From CAZKFG01 sp964551985 (lineage in GTDB: Bacteria > Bacillota > Negativicutes > Acidaminococcales > JAISLQ01), in NCBI GenBank assembly GCA_964551985.1, contig CAZKFG010000023.1, positions 1-31,056 of the forward strand: a stretch of DNA of 31,056 nucleotides, given 5' to 3'. Shown here piece by piece: positions 16,209 through 23,991 of the stretch; the first letter of the stretch is position 1, and each line of letters begins with the position of its first letter. The notes beneath the pieces are model-generated. The model did no database searches. It was not told where the DNA came from and saw only the letters and a program-made list of their open reading frames with translations. Position numbers and translations under genes: made by a program.

Positions 16209-16991
16209 ATGAAAAAACCTGTAAGGGTGATCCAATCAATACAAAGGGCTTTTGATATAATAAACTGCTTTAACTATAACGACAAAGTGCGACTTAGTTT
16301 GCAGGAGATAAGTTCTTTAGTGCAGCTTAATATAAACACAACAAGAGGCATTGTAAATACTTTGTTATATAATGGTTATCTAGAGCATCATGAAAATGAA
16401 AATGATTATTCTTTAGGGCTTGTATATATTAGTAAAGCTGAAATTATAAATACTACAAATATGGAAACAATTAGGATTTTTGCTCGTCCGCATCTTGATA
16501 AAATTGCTCAAAAATATGAAGTTAGTGCAAGATTACAGCTTGTTTCTAATGATAATATTTTTACAGTCGAAACAGTAAACCCTGAGCAAGCACATTATAT
16601 TATTTTAACCAAAATGTATCAAGTTTTTCCATTGTATGCTACAGCTTCTGGCAAAATGTTTTTAAGTTTTTTGTCAGATGAACAACTGCAAATTGTTTTA
16701 GATAGGACCGATTTTAAAGAGTTTACGCCAAACACTATTGTCGATAAAAAGAATTTAATTAAAGCAGTAAAAAAAATAAAACAACAAGGTTATTCAATAG
16801 AAATAGACGAGATAGGTAGAGGCGTTAGTAGCGTTGCTGTACCAATAGTAGTTTTTGGTAATAGTTTGTTTGGTACAATCAGTATTACTGCTTTTAGTTC
16901 AATAATTGAAAGCTTACCGAAAGAAACCATTTCAGATTTACACGTTTGTGCAAAAAATATCGCTCAAAAACTTGACCCGACAATAAAATAA
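16209..16991 (+). CDS. IclR-family transcriptional regulator
   Basis: Protein of 260 aa. The N-terminal winged helix-turn-helix (about 5-70) has SIQRAFDIINCF, LSLQEISSLVQLNINTTRGIVNTLL and GYLEH. The C-terminal effector domain has the conserved PLYATASGKMFLSF, FTPNTI, GYSIEIDEIGRGVSSVAVPI and FGTISITAF. It binds a small ligand and usually controls the divergent catabolic operon, here livKHMGF-ATC hydrolase-ureohydrolase. ATG 16209 follows AGAGGA. It is probably also autoregulated through the shared 211-bp intergenic region. Confidence 0.93.
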   Translation: MKKPVRVIQSIQRAFDIINCFNYNDKVRLSLQEISSLVQLNINTTRGIVNTLLYNGYLEHHENENDYSLGLVYISKAEIINTTNMETIRIFARPHLDKIAQKYEVSARLQLVSNDNIFTVETVNPEQAHYIILTKMYQVFPLYATASGKMFLSFLSDEQLQIVLDRTDFKEFTPNTIVDKKNLIKAVKKIKQQGYSIEIDEIGRGVSSVAVPIVVFGNSLFGTISITAFSSIIESLPKETISDLHVCAKNIAQKLDPTIK

Positions 16992-17020
16992 AAAACCTCA
17001 CTATTCGTGAGGCTTTTTTA
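16991..17020. terminator. Bidirectional terminator
   Basis: Stem CCTCAC/GTGAGG with TATTC loop, A-run on the left and T-run on the right, between convergent iclR-like (plus) and cadA (minus). It overlaps the stop codon region of cadA. Confidence 0.85.
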
Positions 17021-19085
17021 ATGCCCGAAGAGAATTTAATACAGCAATTAAAGTTACACCAACGTCACCAAAGACCGCCTCTAGCATTGTAGCAATACCT
17101 AAAGCACCAAGTATTAAAAAAATTACTTTAATGCTCAAAGCAAAGATTATATTTTGCCAGACGATTTTTCTTGTAGATTTAGCAATACCAATAACTATGG
17201 CAATCTTGCTTGGTTGGTCTGTCATTAGCACAATATCGGCAGCATTCAAAGCAGCGTCAGAACCTATTTGACCCATTGCAATACCAATATCAGCTCTAGC
17301 TAGTGCTGGAGCGTCGTTTATACCATCACCGACAAAAGCTAAAGAATGTTCTTTTTGCAGTTGTTCGATTTTAGATACTTTATCGTGTGGTAAAAGATTT
17401 GTATAAACTTTATCCATACCAAGTGAAGAGGCAATTTTTTCGCCTGTTTGTTTATTATCACCTGTTAGCATAACAGTTTTGATACCAAGCTTTTTAAGTT
17501 TTTCAATAGCAGTTGTGCTATCTGATTTTATTTGGTCGGACATTTCAAGATAACCTGCATAAATATTATCTATAGCGATATGCACAGTAGTATTAAAATT
17601 ATCATTAATATTTTCGTCCATAGCAATGTTATGCTCTTGAAGTAATTTTTCATTACCTAACAAAATTTTTTTATCAAACACATCCACTGCTACGCCAAAC
17701 CCAGGAAGCTGTTGATAGTTTTTTATTTGCATTTTATCAATATCGTTGGCGTATTTTTTCACTATAGATAAGGCGATAGGGTGACTGGAGAAGCTTTCAG
17801 AGTAAGCTGCATATTTTAAAATTTCATCTTGCGTAAAGCTCGCTGTTGAAAATATATTTACAACTTCAAAAAAACCTTTTGTCAAAGTACCGGTTTTGTC
17901 AAAAACAACGGTATCAATACTATTTAACTGTTCAAGGTAATTGCTACCTTTGACTAATATTCCTTGTCTTGAAGCACTGCCTATACCACCAAAAAAGCTA
18001 AGCGGTACAGAAATTACCAAAGCGCAAGGGCATGATATGACTAGAAAGACTAATGCGCGGTTTAACCAAAGAATAAAGGCGTCACCTGTAATAATAGGAG
18101 GAACTGTCGCCAAGATAACAGCAGCAAAAATTACAAATGGTGTATAAACTCTAGCAAATTTGGTAATAAAATTTTCAGTAGAACTTTTCTGGCTGCTAGA
18201 ATGTTCTACCAAATCAAGGATTTTGTAGACGGTTGATTGTCCAAATTCTTTAGTTACTTTTATCAACAATACGCCTGTTATGTTAATACAGCCGGAGATA
18301 ACCTCGCTATCTAGCATAACATCATAAGGCATTGCTTCTCCTGTTAAGCTAGAAGTATCAAGGGCAGAGTTTCCGTTTATGACAATACCATCTAAAGGGA
18401 TTTTTTCACCTGGTTTTACAATTATCACATCACCTTGTTTAACTTCGTCTGGTGAGACGGTTTTTTCTTTCCCGTCAATAAATAATGTAGCGAAATCAGG
18501 TCTTATATCCATTAAATCTGATATAGATTTTCTTGCTTTGTTCACTGCTTGGTGTTGAAAAAATTCACCTATTTTATAAAAGACCATAACAGATACACCT
18601 TCGGCATATTCGCCAAGCGCAAAAGCGCCAATGGTAGCAACACTCATCAAGAGGTTTTCATCGAAAATTTGCTTACCTTTAAAATTAGCAATAGCAGTTT
18701 TTAAAACGTTAAAACCAACAAGAATATAGCTGATAAGGTATATCGCTATGTTAATATCTGGTGCTAAAATATCGCTTAAAGCCAAAGCAAAAAGCGCTAT
18801 ACCTAAAATGAGTCTGTAATCAAACTTATTTTCGTGATTGTGAACGTGTTCTTTGTCCAAGCTTACAACAACATCAGGCTCAAATTGTGCAACAATAGTT
18901 TTTACTTGTGTAAAGATCTCATTTTCCTTTTCTTTAGGTACTTTTACAACAAGTTTTTGCAGAGTAAAATTTAGTGTTGCATTTTGAACATAGGTTATTT
19001 CTTGCACTTTAGTTAAAATTTTATTAGCACAGTCTGCACAAGCTAAATTGTTTAAATAAATAATTTTTTCTATGTAATTTTGCAT
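17001..19085 (-). CDS. cadA: Zn/Cd/Pb-exporting P1B-type ATPase
   Basis: Metal-efflux ATPase of 694 aa. The N-terminal HMA domain has LACADCANK (C16, C19), followed by a His-bearing linker (HVHNHENK, 80-87). Membrane metal site CPC at 352-354 in SCPCALVISVP, phosphorylation site DKTGT (396-400), TGE loop (248-250), a SHP motif (SSHPIALS) and hinge GDGINDAPALA are all intact. The last membrane segments, with Lys in SIKVIFLILGALG and Asp in FGDVGVTLIAVLNS, match the Zn/Cd/Pb group rather than Cu pumps. It starts 7 bp after the CadC-like gene and is co-transcribed with it. Confidence 0.95.
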   Translation of the reverse strand: MQNYIEKIIYLNNLACADCANKILTKVQEITYVQNATLNFTLQKLVVKVPKEKENEIFTQVKTIVAQFEPDVVVSLDKEHVHNHENKFDYRLILGIALFALALSDILAPDINIAIYLISYILVGFNVLKTAIANFKGKQIFDENLLMSVATIGAFALGEYAEGVSVMVFYKIGEFFQHQAVNKARKSISDLMDIRPDFATLFIDGKEKTVSPDEVKQGDVIIVKPGEKIPLDGIVINGNSALDTSSLTGEAMPYDVMLDSEVISGCINITGVLLIKVTKEFGQSTVYKILDLVEHSSSQKSSTENFITKFARVYTPFVIFAAVILATVPPIITGDAFILWLNRALVFLVISCPCALVISVPLSFFGGIGSASRQGILVKGSNYLEQLNSIDTVVFDKTGTLTKGFFEVVNIFSTASFTQDEILKYAAYSESFSSHPIALSIVKKYANDIDKMQIKNYQQLPGFGVAVDVFDKKILLGNEKLLQEHNIAMDENINDNFNTTVHIAIDNIYAGYLEMSDQIKSDSTTAIEKLKKLGIKTVMLTGDNKQTGEKIASSLGMDKVYTNLLPHDKVSKIEQLQKEHSLAFVGDGINDAPALARADIGIAMGQIGSDAALNAADIVLMTDQPSKIAIVIGIAKSTRKIVWQNIIFALSIKVIFLILGALGIATMLEAVFGDVGVTLIAVLNSLRALKKPHE

Positions 19086-19092
19086 GGTAAAA

Positions 19093-19455
19093 TTATTCTT
19101 TTACGTGCCTTAAAGCTTGGTTTAAGATAGTCTTTATATGCTCATCGGCTAAAGAATAAAAAACCTCCTTTCCTATTTTTTGATTTTTAACCAGTTTAGT
19201 GTGTCTAAGTATCCTAAGTTGATGGGAGACTGCAGATTTGGACATACCTACAATAACAGAAATGTCACAAACACATAATGTTGTGTAAAACAATGCACAA
19301 AGAATTTTTAAACGAGTGAAATCACCAAAAACTTTAAACAAGTCTGCACAAGCTATAATATTTTCATCAACAGGCAATTTTTTTTGTACAAGCTTTACAG
19401 ACTGTTTGTGCAAAACATTGCAATCACAATTGTTAATGTCTAATTCTTCTTTCAT
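19093..19455 (-). CDS. cadC: ArsR/SmtB-family metal sensor, CadC-like
   Basis: Repressor of 120 aa with a winged helix. N-terminal Cys10 and Cys12 (NNCDCN) plus Cys61 and Cys63 in LCVCDI (the ELCVCD metal box) reproduce the CadC-type metal site, where thiophilic metals bind and release DNA. The recognition part is MSKSAVSHQLRILRHTKLV. ATG 19455 follows AGGAGG; an upstream start at 19488 would fall inside the operator and is rejected. It represses its own operon with cadA. Confidence 0.92.
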   Translation of the reverse strand: MKEELDINNCDCNVLHKQSVKLVQKKLPVDENIIACADLFKVFGDFTRLKILCALFYTTLCVCDISVIVGMSKSAVSHQLRILRHTKLVKNQKIGKEVFYSLADEHIKTILNQALRHVKE

Positions 19456-19466
19456 AATAATCCTCC

Positions 19467-19494
19467 TAATAGTTGAATGATTGTTCAACTATTA
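19467..19494. promoter_or_regulatory. CadC operator (11-6-11 inverted repeat)
   Basis: Perfect arms TAATAGTTGAA (19467-19477) and TTCAACTATTA (19484-19494) around TGATTG. It lies directly downstream of the -10 box and before the ribosome site, so a bound repressor would block initiation. Confidence 0.85.
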
Positions 19495-19521
19495 TTATAA
19501 AGCTTTGTGATTATTTGTCAA
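19494..19521 (-). promoter_or_regulatory. cadC-cadA promoter
   Basis: Minus strand TTGACA (19521-19516), 16-bp spacer, TATAAT (19499-19494). Both hexamers are perfect, and the -10 touches the operator. Confidence 0.88.
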
Positions 19522-19572
19522 CATAAAAATAAAACTAAAAGACAAATATAAAAAGACTAAACGAATTTTGTT

Positions 19573-19601
19573 TTGACAAGAAAAAACTTATAAAGTATAC
19601 T
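19573..19601 (+). promoter_or_regulatory. Promoter of the 3D-domain gene
   Basis: TTGACA (19573-19578), 17-bp spacer, TATACT (19596-19601), about 100 bp before the start codon at 19705. The leader in between shows no clear structure. Confidence 0.75.
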
Positions 19602-19704
19602 AAATTAAAAAGAATGAAAAGCGCAATTTTAAAAAATAAGTAATACAGTCTATAAATACTGTTTAAAAGCATATTTGTTTACATTTGAAAAGGGGGTTGA
19701 ATAG

Positions 19705-20292
19705 ATGAGAAAAATTATTTTAATTATCTGTCTTACTTTTTTATTTTCTCACACAGTACTGGCGGGACCTTTTGATGTTGTTGCCAAAAATGGTGCGCGT
19801 GGCGACCAAGTTGTGCAAATTCAGATGATGCTATCAGATTTAGGGTACTATAAAGGTAGTATTGATGGCGTATATGGTCAAAATACTCAAAATGCAGTAA
19901 AAGCTTTTCAATCTTATCTTGGCATTCCTCAAGATGGTGTTGTTACAAATGATATATTAAGATTGCTTACAAATTATAAAAAGAGAACAAGTGAACAACT
20001 TCCTGATAGATATAGCAGAAAAATTCAAATGGAAGCAACAGCTTATACTTCACAAGATCCAGGCTGCGGATTATATACTGCGCGCGGAAGCTTGCTTCGT
20101 AAAGGACTTGTTGCAGTTGACCCTGATTTTATACCACTAGGTACAAGGTTATATATAGAAGGGTATGGTTATGCTTTGGCAGATGATACTGGTGGGGCGA
20201 TAATTGGCAACAAAATAGACTTAGCCTATGAGTCGCGAACAGAGGCTTTAAAATTTGGTAGACGGATGGTTACTGTTTATATTTTGGAATGA
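19705..20292 (+). CDS. Secreted peptidoglycan-binding 3D-domain protein
   Basis: Protein of 195 aa: signal peptide (1-20, ending VLAG), a peptidoglycan-binding domain (about 29-90; GDQVVQIQMMLSDLGYY, DGVYGQNTQNAVKAFQ) and a C-terminal 3D domain (about 110-195). The 3D domain has MEATAYT, LVAVDPDFIPLGTRLYIEGY, ALADDTGGAIIGNKIDL and the Asp residues of the MltA-like fold. Such proteins act at the cell wall, related to Rpf/YabE and YocH lytic enzymes; catalysis is likely but unproven. A strong AGGGGG site precedes ATG. It begins a three-gene plus-strand run with the thioesterase and acyl-CoA dehydrogenase, 10 bp before the next gene. Confidence 0.9.
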   Translation: MRKIILIICLTFLFSHTVLAGPFDVVAKNGARGDQVVQIQMMLSDLGYYKGSIDGVYGQNTQNAVKAFQSYLGIPQDGVVTNDILRLLTNYKKRTSEQLPDRYSRKIQMEATAYTSQDPGCGLYTARGSLLRKGLVAVDPDFIPLGTRLYIEGYGYALADDTGGAIIGNKIDLAYESRTEALKFGRRMVTVYILE

Positions 20293-20302
20293 TGAGGGAA
20301 TC

Positions 20303-20752
20303 ATGCACGAACTTAGTGAAAAAGAAGAAGTTTTAAATTACATAAGAGAACAGTACGCAAATAACAATAAGTTTTACAAGTTATTGGGAATAAAAATAAA
20401 AGAAGCATACAAGGGTAATGCTATACAAACAATGTTTATAGACAAAGATCGTCATACTAATTTATATTCTTACATTCACGGTGGAGTATTACTTACAATC
20501 GGTGATTCTAGTATGGGTGTGGCTTGTGCATCTTTAGGCAAACGAGTTGTTACTTTAGATACTAGCACTAGCTTTATTTCGAACATAAAAGCACCAGCAA
20601 CAATAACTAGCGAGGCTAGCTTAATACATAACGGTAGACGTACAATAATCATGCAAGCGAAAATCTTAGATGAAAACCGTACACTATTATGTACGATGCG
20701 AGCAACCTATTATGTTGTAGGACGCTTTGAAGATCTTGCACTTGTTCAATAA
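20303..20752 (+). CDS. PaaI-family hotdog thioesterase
   Basis: Protein of 149 aa with a single hotdog domain. The segment YSYIHGGVLLTIGDSSMGVA holds HGG and the acidic residue of PaaI-type acyl-CoA thioesterases, followed by VVTLDTSTSFISNIKAP and a late TMRATYYVV strand. ATG 20303 follows GATGAGGGA; the frame is open further upstream into the 3D gene but without a ribosome site. It lies 20 bp before an acyl-CoA dehydrogenase, so acyl-CoA turnover is the likely setting. Substrate unknown. Confidence 0.86.
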   Translation: MHELSEKEEVLNYIREQYANNNKFYKLLGIKIKEAYKGNAIQTMFIDKDRHTNLYSYIHGGVLLTIGDSSMGVACASLGKRVVTLDTSTSFISNIKAPATITSEASLIHNGRRTIIMQAKILDENRTLLCTMRATYYVVGRFEDLALVQ

Positions 20753-20772
20753 TAAATTTTAGGAGGAATATA

Positions 20773-22041
20773 ATGGATTTAAGTTTCACAGAAGAGCAGA
20801 TTGATTTTCGTGATATGGTTGCAGAATTTGTCGAAAAGGAAATAAAACCATACGCACTGGAGATGGACAAAGAAAGCAAAATGCGTCCAGAACTTATTAA
20901 AAAACTAGGTGATACAGGGCTTTTGAACCTTATTGTACCTGAAGAATATGATGGACCAGGATTAGATAGCATCACAATCGCTTTAATATATGAAGAACTT
21001 GGCAAAGGCTGTGCAGGAGTTGCCACAGCAGTAGCCGCAAATTCTTTAGCTACATATCCAATCATTTTAAAAGGTAGTGAAGAACAAAAAAAATACCACT
21101 TTGACCTACTAAATAACGGCCATTTTGCTGCTTTTGCTTTAACAGAGCCAAATGCTGGATCAGACGCTGGTTCTGTTNNNNNNNNNNNNNNNNNNNNNNN
21201 NNNNNNNNNNNNNNNNNNNNNNNNNNNNNNNNNNNNNNNNNNNNNNNNNNNNNNNNNNNNNNNNNNNNNNNNNNNNNCAGAGCCAAATGCTGGATCAGAC
21301 GCTGGTTCTGTTGCTACAAGTGCTGTAAAACAAGATGGACACTATATTATAAACGGCACAAAAACATTTATAACAAACGGAAGTTTAGCAGAAGTGTACC
21401 TTGTTTTTGCCAATACTAGAAAATCAGCTGGTATAAGAGGTTTAACTGCTTTTGTTGTACCTAAAGACACACCTGGTTTTTCATTTGGGAAAAAAGAAGA
21501 CAAAATGGGTATTAGAGCTTCTACAACGTGTGAACTGATATTAGATAATGTCAAAGTGCCAGAGAGTGCAAGAGTTGGTCGCGAAGGCGAAGGTTTTAGA
21601 ATTGCTATGAACACTCTTGATGCGGCAAGACCATTTGTCGGAGCGGTATCAGTAGGGCTTGCTCAGGCCGCTTTGGATATGGCGGTAAAATACTCGCGTG
21701 AACGTCGCCAATTTGGTCAACCAATAGGCTCGTTTCAGCTCGTGCAAGCTATGATTGCAGACATGGCAATGAGAGTAGAGGCGGCAAGATTGCTTGTATA
21801 TAAAGCCTGTTGGATGCGTGAACAAAAAATGGAATTTTCCAAAGAAGCTGCTATCGCTAAGTGTTATGCCTCAGATACGGCAATGGAAGTTACCACAACA
21901 GCCTTGCAAGTACTTGGTGGCTATGGATATTCTAAAGAATATCCGGCAGAAAAATATATGCGTGATGCCAAAATAATGCAAATATACGAAGGTACAAACC
22001 AAATCCAACGACTGGTAATTGCTAACAAACTAATATACTAA
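20773..22041 (+). CDS. Acyl-CoA dehydrogenase (interrupted by a scaffold gap)
   Basis: FAD-dependent short-chain (butyryl-CoA type) acyl-CoA dehydrogenase. Family blocks: LNLIVPEEYDGPGLD, FALTEPNAGSDAGSV, KMGIRASTTCELI, YSRERRQFGQPI, LQVLGGYGYSKEYPAEKYMR and the catalytic-Glu motif IYEGTNQIQRL near the C-terminus. As written it is 422 codons, including 100 N and a duplicated 35-bp flank. Removing N plus one copy (135 bp, 45 codons) restores an uninterrupted 377-aa protein, the normal length. AGGAGG precedes ATG. No etfAB is visible nearby, so its electron acceptor is encoded elsewhere. Confidence 0.93.
   Translation: MDLSFTEEQIDFRDMVAEFVEKEIKPYALEMDKESKMRPELIKKLGDTGLLNLIVPEEYDGPGLDSITIALIYEELGKGCAGVATAVAANSLATYPIILKGSEEQKKYHFDLLNNGHFAAFALTEPNAGSDAGSVXXXXXXXXXXXXXXXXXXXXXXXXXXXXXXXXXXEPNAGSDAGSVATSAVKQDGHYIINGTKTFITNGSLAEVYLVFANTRKSAGIRGLTAFVVPKDTPGFSFGKKEDKMGIRASTTCELILDNVKVPESARVGREGEGFRIAMNTLDAARPFVGAVSVGLAQAALDMAVKYSRERRQFGQPIGSFQLVQAMIADMAMRVEAARLLVYKACWMREQKMEFSKEAAIAKCYASDTAMEVTTTALQVLGGYGYSKEYPAEKYMRDAKIMQIYEGTNQIQRLVIANKLIY
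21143..21312. repeat. 35-bp identical flanks of the assembly gap
   Basis: 21143-21177 and 21278-21312 are identical (begin CAGAGCCAAATGC, end GGTTCTGTT). They flank the N run and most simply are the overlapping ends of two contigs that were joined with a gap instead of merged. Confidence 0.95.
21178..21277. other. Assembly gap of 100 N
   Basis: Exactly 100 N, the standard placeholder for a gap of unknown size. No sequence can be read here. Confidence 1.
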
Positions 22042-22045
22042 AAAT

Positions 22046-22080
22046 AAAAACAGGCTTTCAAACGAAAGCCTGTTTTTTTA
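22046..22080. terminator. Bidirectional terminator
   Basis: Stem CAGGCTTT/AAAGCCTG with short loop, A-run left and T-run right, between the acyl-CoA dehydrogenase (plus) and a small secreted protein (minus) whose stop codon overlaps it. Confidence 0.9.
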
Positions 22081-22299
22081 TGGATTACAAACCTTGCAAG
22101 CAACGAAACCTTTATCAATTGCTTCTTGCCGAGACGCGAAAATGACCTTATTTTCTTGGCTCATCTGTTTTTCGTAGCGACAACCAACCGAGTGAAATTT
22201 ACGAGAATTTTTATTACCAATATAACTTGCCGCAAAACTTGTTAGACAGATGCTAAACAACAATAAAAAACAAACAATAGTTCGCAGATATTTTCGCAT
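22078..22299 (-). CDS. Small secreted protein with an Ada-like Cys motif
   Basis: Protein of 73 aa: signal peptide (about 1-24, ending SFAA), then a compact domain YIGNKNSRKFHSVGCRYEKQM, SRQEAIDKGFVACKVCNP. The C-x(n)-C-x-x-C pattern with KFH and SR-EAI-G is the Ada-type metal-binding motif also found at the end of secreted nucleases and competence-type proteins; here it stands alone. It probably binds Zn and perhaps DNA outside the cell (inference). GAGGTGAT precedes ATG. Confidence 0.8.
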   Translation of the reverse strand: MRKYLRTIVCFLLLFSICLTSFAASYIGNKNSRKFHSVGCRYEKQMSQENKVIFASRQEAIDKGFVACKVCNP

Positions 22300-22346
22300 A
22301 ATATCACCTCTTTAATGACAAAATGAAAATCAACTTATCATACATA

Positions 22347-22376
22347 ATTATATCTAAAAAAATACTATATAGGCAA
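22347..22376 (-). promoter_or_regulatory. Candidate promoter of the small secreted protein
   Basis: Minus strand TTGCCT (22376-22371), 18-bp spacer, TATAAT (22352-22347), about 50 bp before the start codon. Confidence 0.5.
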
Positions 22377-22441
22377 GAAAAAAGATATGTTATACTATAA
22401 TCAAACATAAAGTATTGTAAAAAGGTGATAGAAGGGTGGCT

Positions 22442-22882
22442 ATGAAGATGAAAAAACTATTTATATTAATTTTGTTTTGCATTTTAATAATAGGCTTTGC
22501 AAATACTACAAGTGCTAATGAACGTTGGCAATATTTTTGCTCTGATGATAAGTTTGAACTTTTTTTTGATACAAAATCAATGCAAAAAAATGAAACAACA
22601 ACATATGTTGTTTGGGTAAAATGGAAGAATACAGATGTATATAGTAAAGAAGAAGCCAAAGAACTAAAATTTAAAAATCCTATTTCGCATTCCTTGGTTA
22701 AATATGAATATGATTATTCGAATAATAATTATAGAGTACTATCTATTATATATTATGATAAAACTGGCAAAGTATTGGCATCTACTTATACCTCTAGTGA
22801 TTGGAAGAGCAACCCTCCTAATAGTGTGAGAGAAGTTATTTTTAACGAAACCTACAAATATTACAAAGAAAATAATAAATAA
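22442..22882 (+). CDS. Secreted protein, surface-adhesin protein E-like
   Basis: Protein of 146 aa with a signal peptide (about 1-24, ending TTSAN). The mature part starts RWQYFCSDDKFELFFDTKSM and continues TTYVVWVKWKNTDVY. The pattern of W-x-Y, a D-x-x-S-M strand and VWVK resembles short secreted proteins of the surface-adhesin protein E type, often found in several copies in Negativicutes. Role not known; no catalytic residues seen. ATG 22442 is preceded by AGAAGGG at 5 bp; ATG 22448 or GTG 22436 are alternatives. No convincing terminator follows before the next gene 44 bp downstream. Confidence 0.65.
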   Translation: MKMKKLFILILFCILIIGFANTTSANERWQYFCSDDKFELFFDTKSMQKNETTTYVVWVKWKNTDVYSKEEAKELKFKNPISHSLVKYEYDYSNNNYRVLSIIYYDKTGKVLASTYTSSDWKSNPPNSVREVIFNETYKYYKENNK

Positions 22883-22926
22883 AGTTAAGATAAAACAAGT
22901 AAACATACATTAAAGGAGTTGAAGGC

Positions 22927-23907
22927 ATGGAGTACACAGTACTTAAAGGAACAGGGATTGAAGTATCTAAAATTAGCATGGGAGCGATGACATTTGGTGG
23001 TCAGATTGACGAAAAAACGGGTATTGAAGCGGTAGACTATTGTATTGAGCAAGGCATAAACTTTTTTGATACTGCTAATGGTTACACTTATGGCAAAAGT
23101 GAAGAAATATTAGGTAAAGCACTTAAAGGTAAACGAGATAAAGTTGTGCTTGCCACAAAAGTAGGCTCTGCAATATGGCAAGACACTAATGCTCGTAATT
23201 CTTCTGGTTTGTCAAGGCGCTATATACTAGAACAAATTGAACAATCGTTAAAACGCTTGCAAACAGACTATGTTGACGTATATTACCTACATACCCCTGA
23301 CAGCAAAACACCAATACAAGAGACACTTGACACTATGGATATGCTTGTACGCTCTGGTAAAGTGCGCTATATAGGTGCTTCTAACTACACGGCTTGGCAA
23401 CTTTGCCAAATGTATTATGAAGGTAACAACGCTAACTTAAACCGTCCTGTAATGGTTCAGATGGTGTACAATTTAATAACAAGAGGTATAGAGCAAGAAC
23501 TCGTGCCGTTTTTGCGTGAATACAAAATGGGGCTTGTAGTATATAACCCAATCGCAGCAGGATTTTTGACGGATAAATACAAAGACAAACAACTACTGCC
23601 AAATACACGCTTTGCCAACAATAAGATGTATGCACAAAGATATTGGAACGAAGACAACCTTGCCGTATGGGACGATATACAAAAAATAGCTTTAGACGCC
23701 GGGATTAATATGCTCGAACTTGCTATGCGCTGGACATATTCAATGGATTGTGTTGACTCTATTTTGACAGGTTTTTCCAGCCTAGAACAACTAAAAGAAA
23801 ACATAAAAAGCATAGATAAAGGAAGACTACCAGCAGATGTGCTTGCCCAATGCGATGAAGTATGGACAAAATTATCGGGTACACGTTTTAAATATTATCG
23901 GACATAA
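22927..23907 (+). CDS. Aldo/keto reductase
   Basis: Protein of 326 aa with the (beta/alpha)8 fold of the aldo/keto reductase superfamily, closest in style to the KCNAB/YghZ-like branch. It reduces carbonyls with NADPH. The catalytic tetrad is visible: Asp in FFDTANGYTYGKSE, its Tyr a few residues on, Lys in VVLATKVG and His in VYYLHTPD. The cofactor region near the C-terminus includes ILTGFSSLEQLKENI. AGGAG precedes ATG. The neighbours give no substrate hint. Confidence 0.92.
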   Translation: MEYTVLKGTGIEVSKISMGAMTFGGQIDEKTGIEAVDYCIEQGINFFDTANGYTYGKSEEILGKALKGKRDKVVLATKVGSAIWQDTNARNSSGLSRRYILEQIEQSLKRLQTDYVDVYYLHTPDSKTPIQETLDTMDMLVRSGKVRYIGASNYTAWQLCQMYYEGNNANLNRPVMVQMVYNLITRGIEQELVPFLREYKMGLVVYNPIAAGFLTDKYKDKQLLPNTRFANNKMYAQRYWNEDNLAVWDDIQKIALDAGINMLELAMRWTYSMDCVDSILTGFSSLEQLKENIKSIDKGRLPADVLAQCDEVWTKLSGTRFKYYRT

Positions 23908-23991
23908 AGACAAAAATTAACAAAGTGAAATTTAATAATAGAAAAAACAGAAAGTATTTACTAAAAATTATTACATACTAAGGAGAGCGTT

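Noticed and set aside
19456..19488. Longer start of the CadC-like repressor
   Set aside because: It would place codons over the operator and upstream of the AGGAGG site.
21143..21312. Genuine tandem duplication inside the acyl-CoA dehydrogenase
   Set aside because: The identical flanks exactly border a 100-N placeholder and removal restores normal length, so a contig overlap is the simpler reading.
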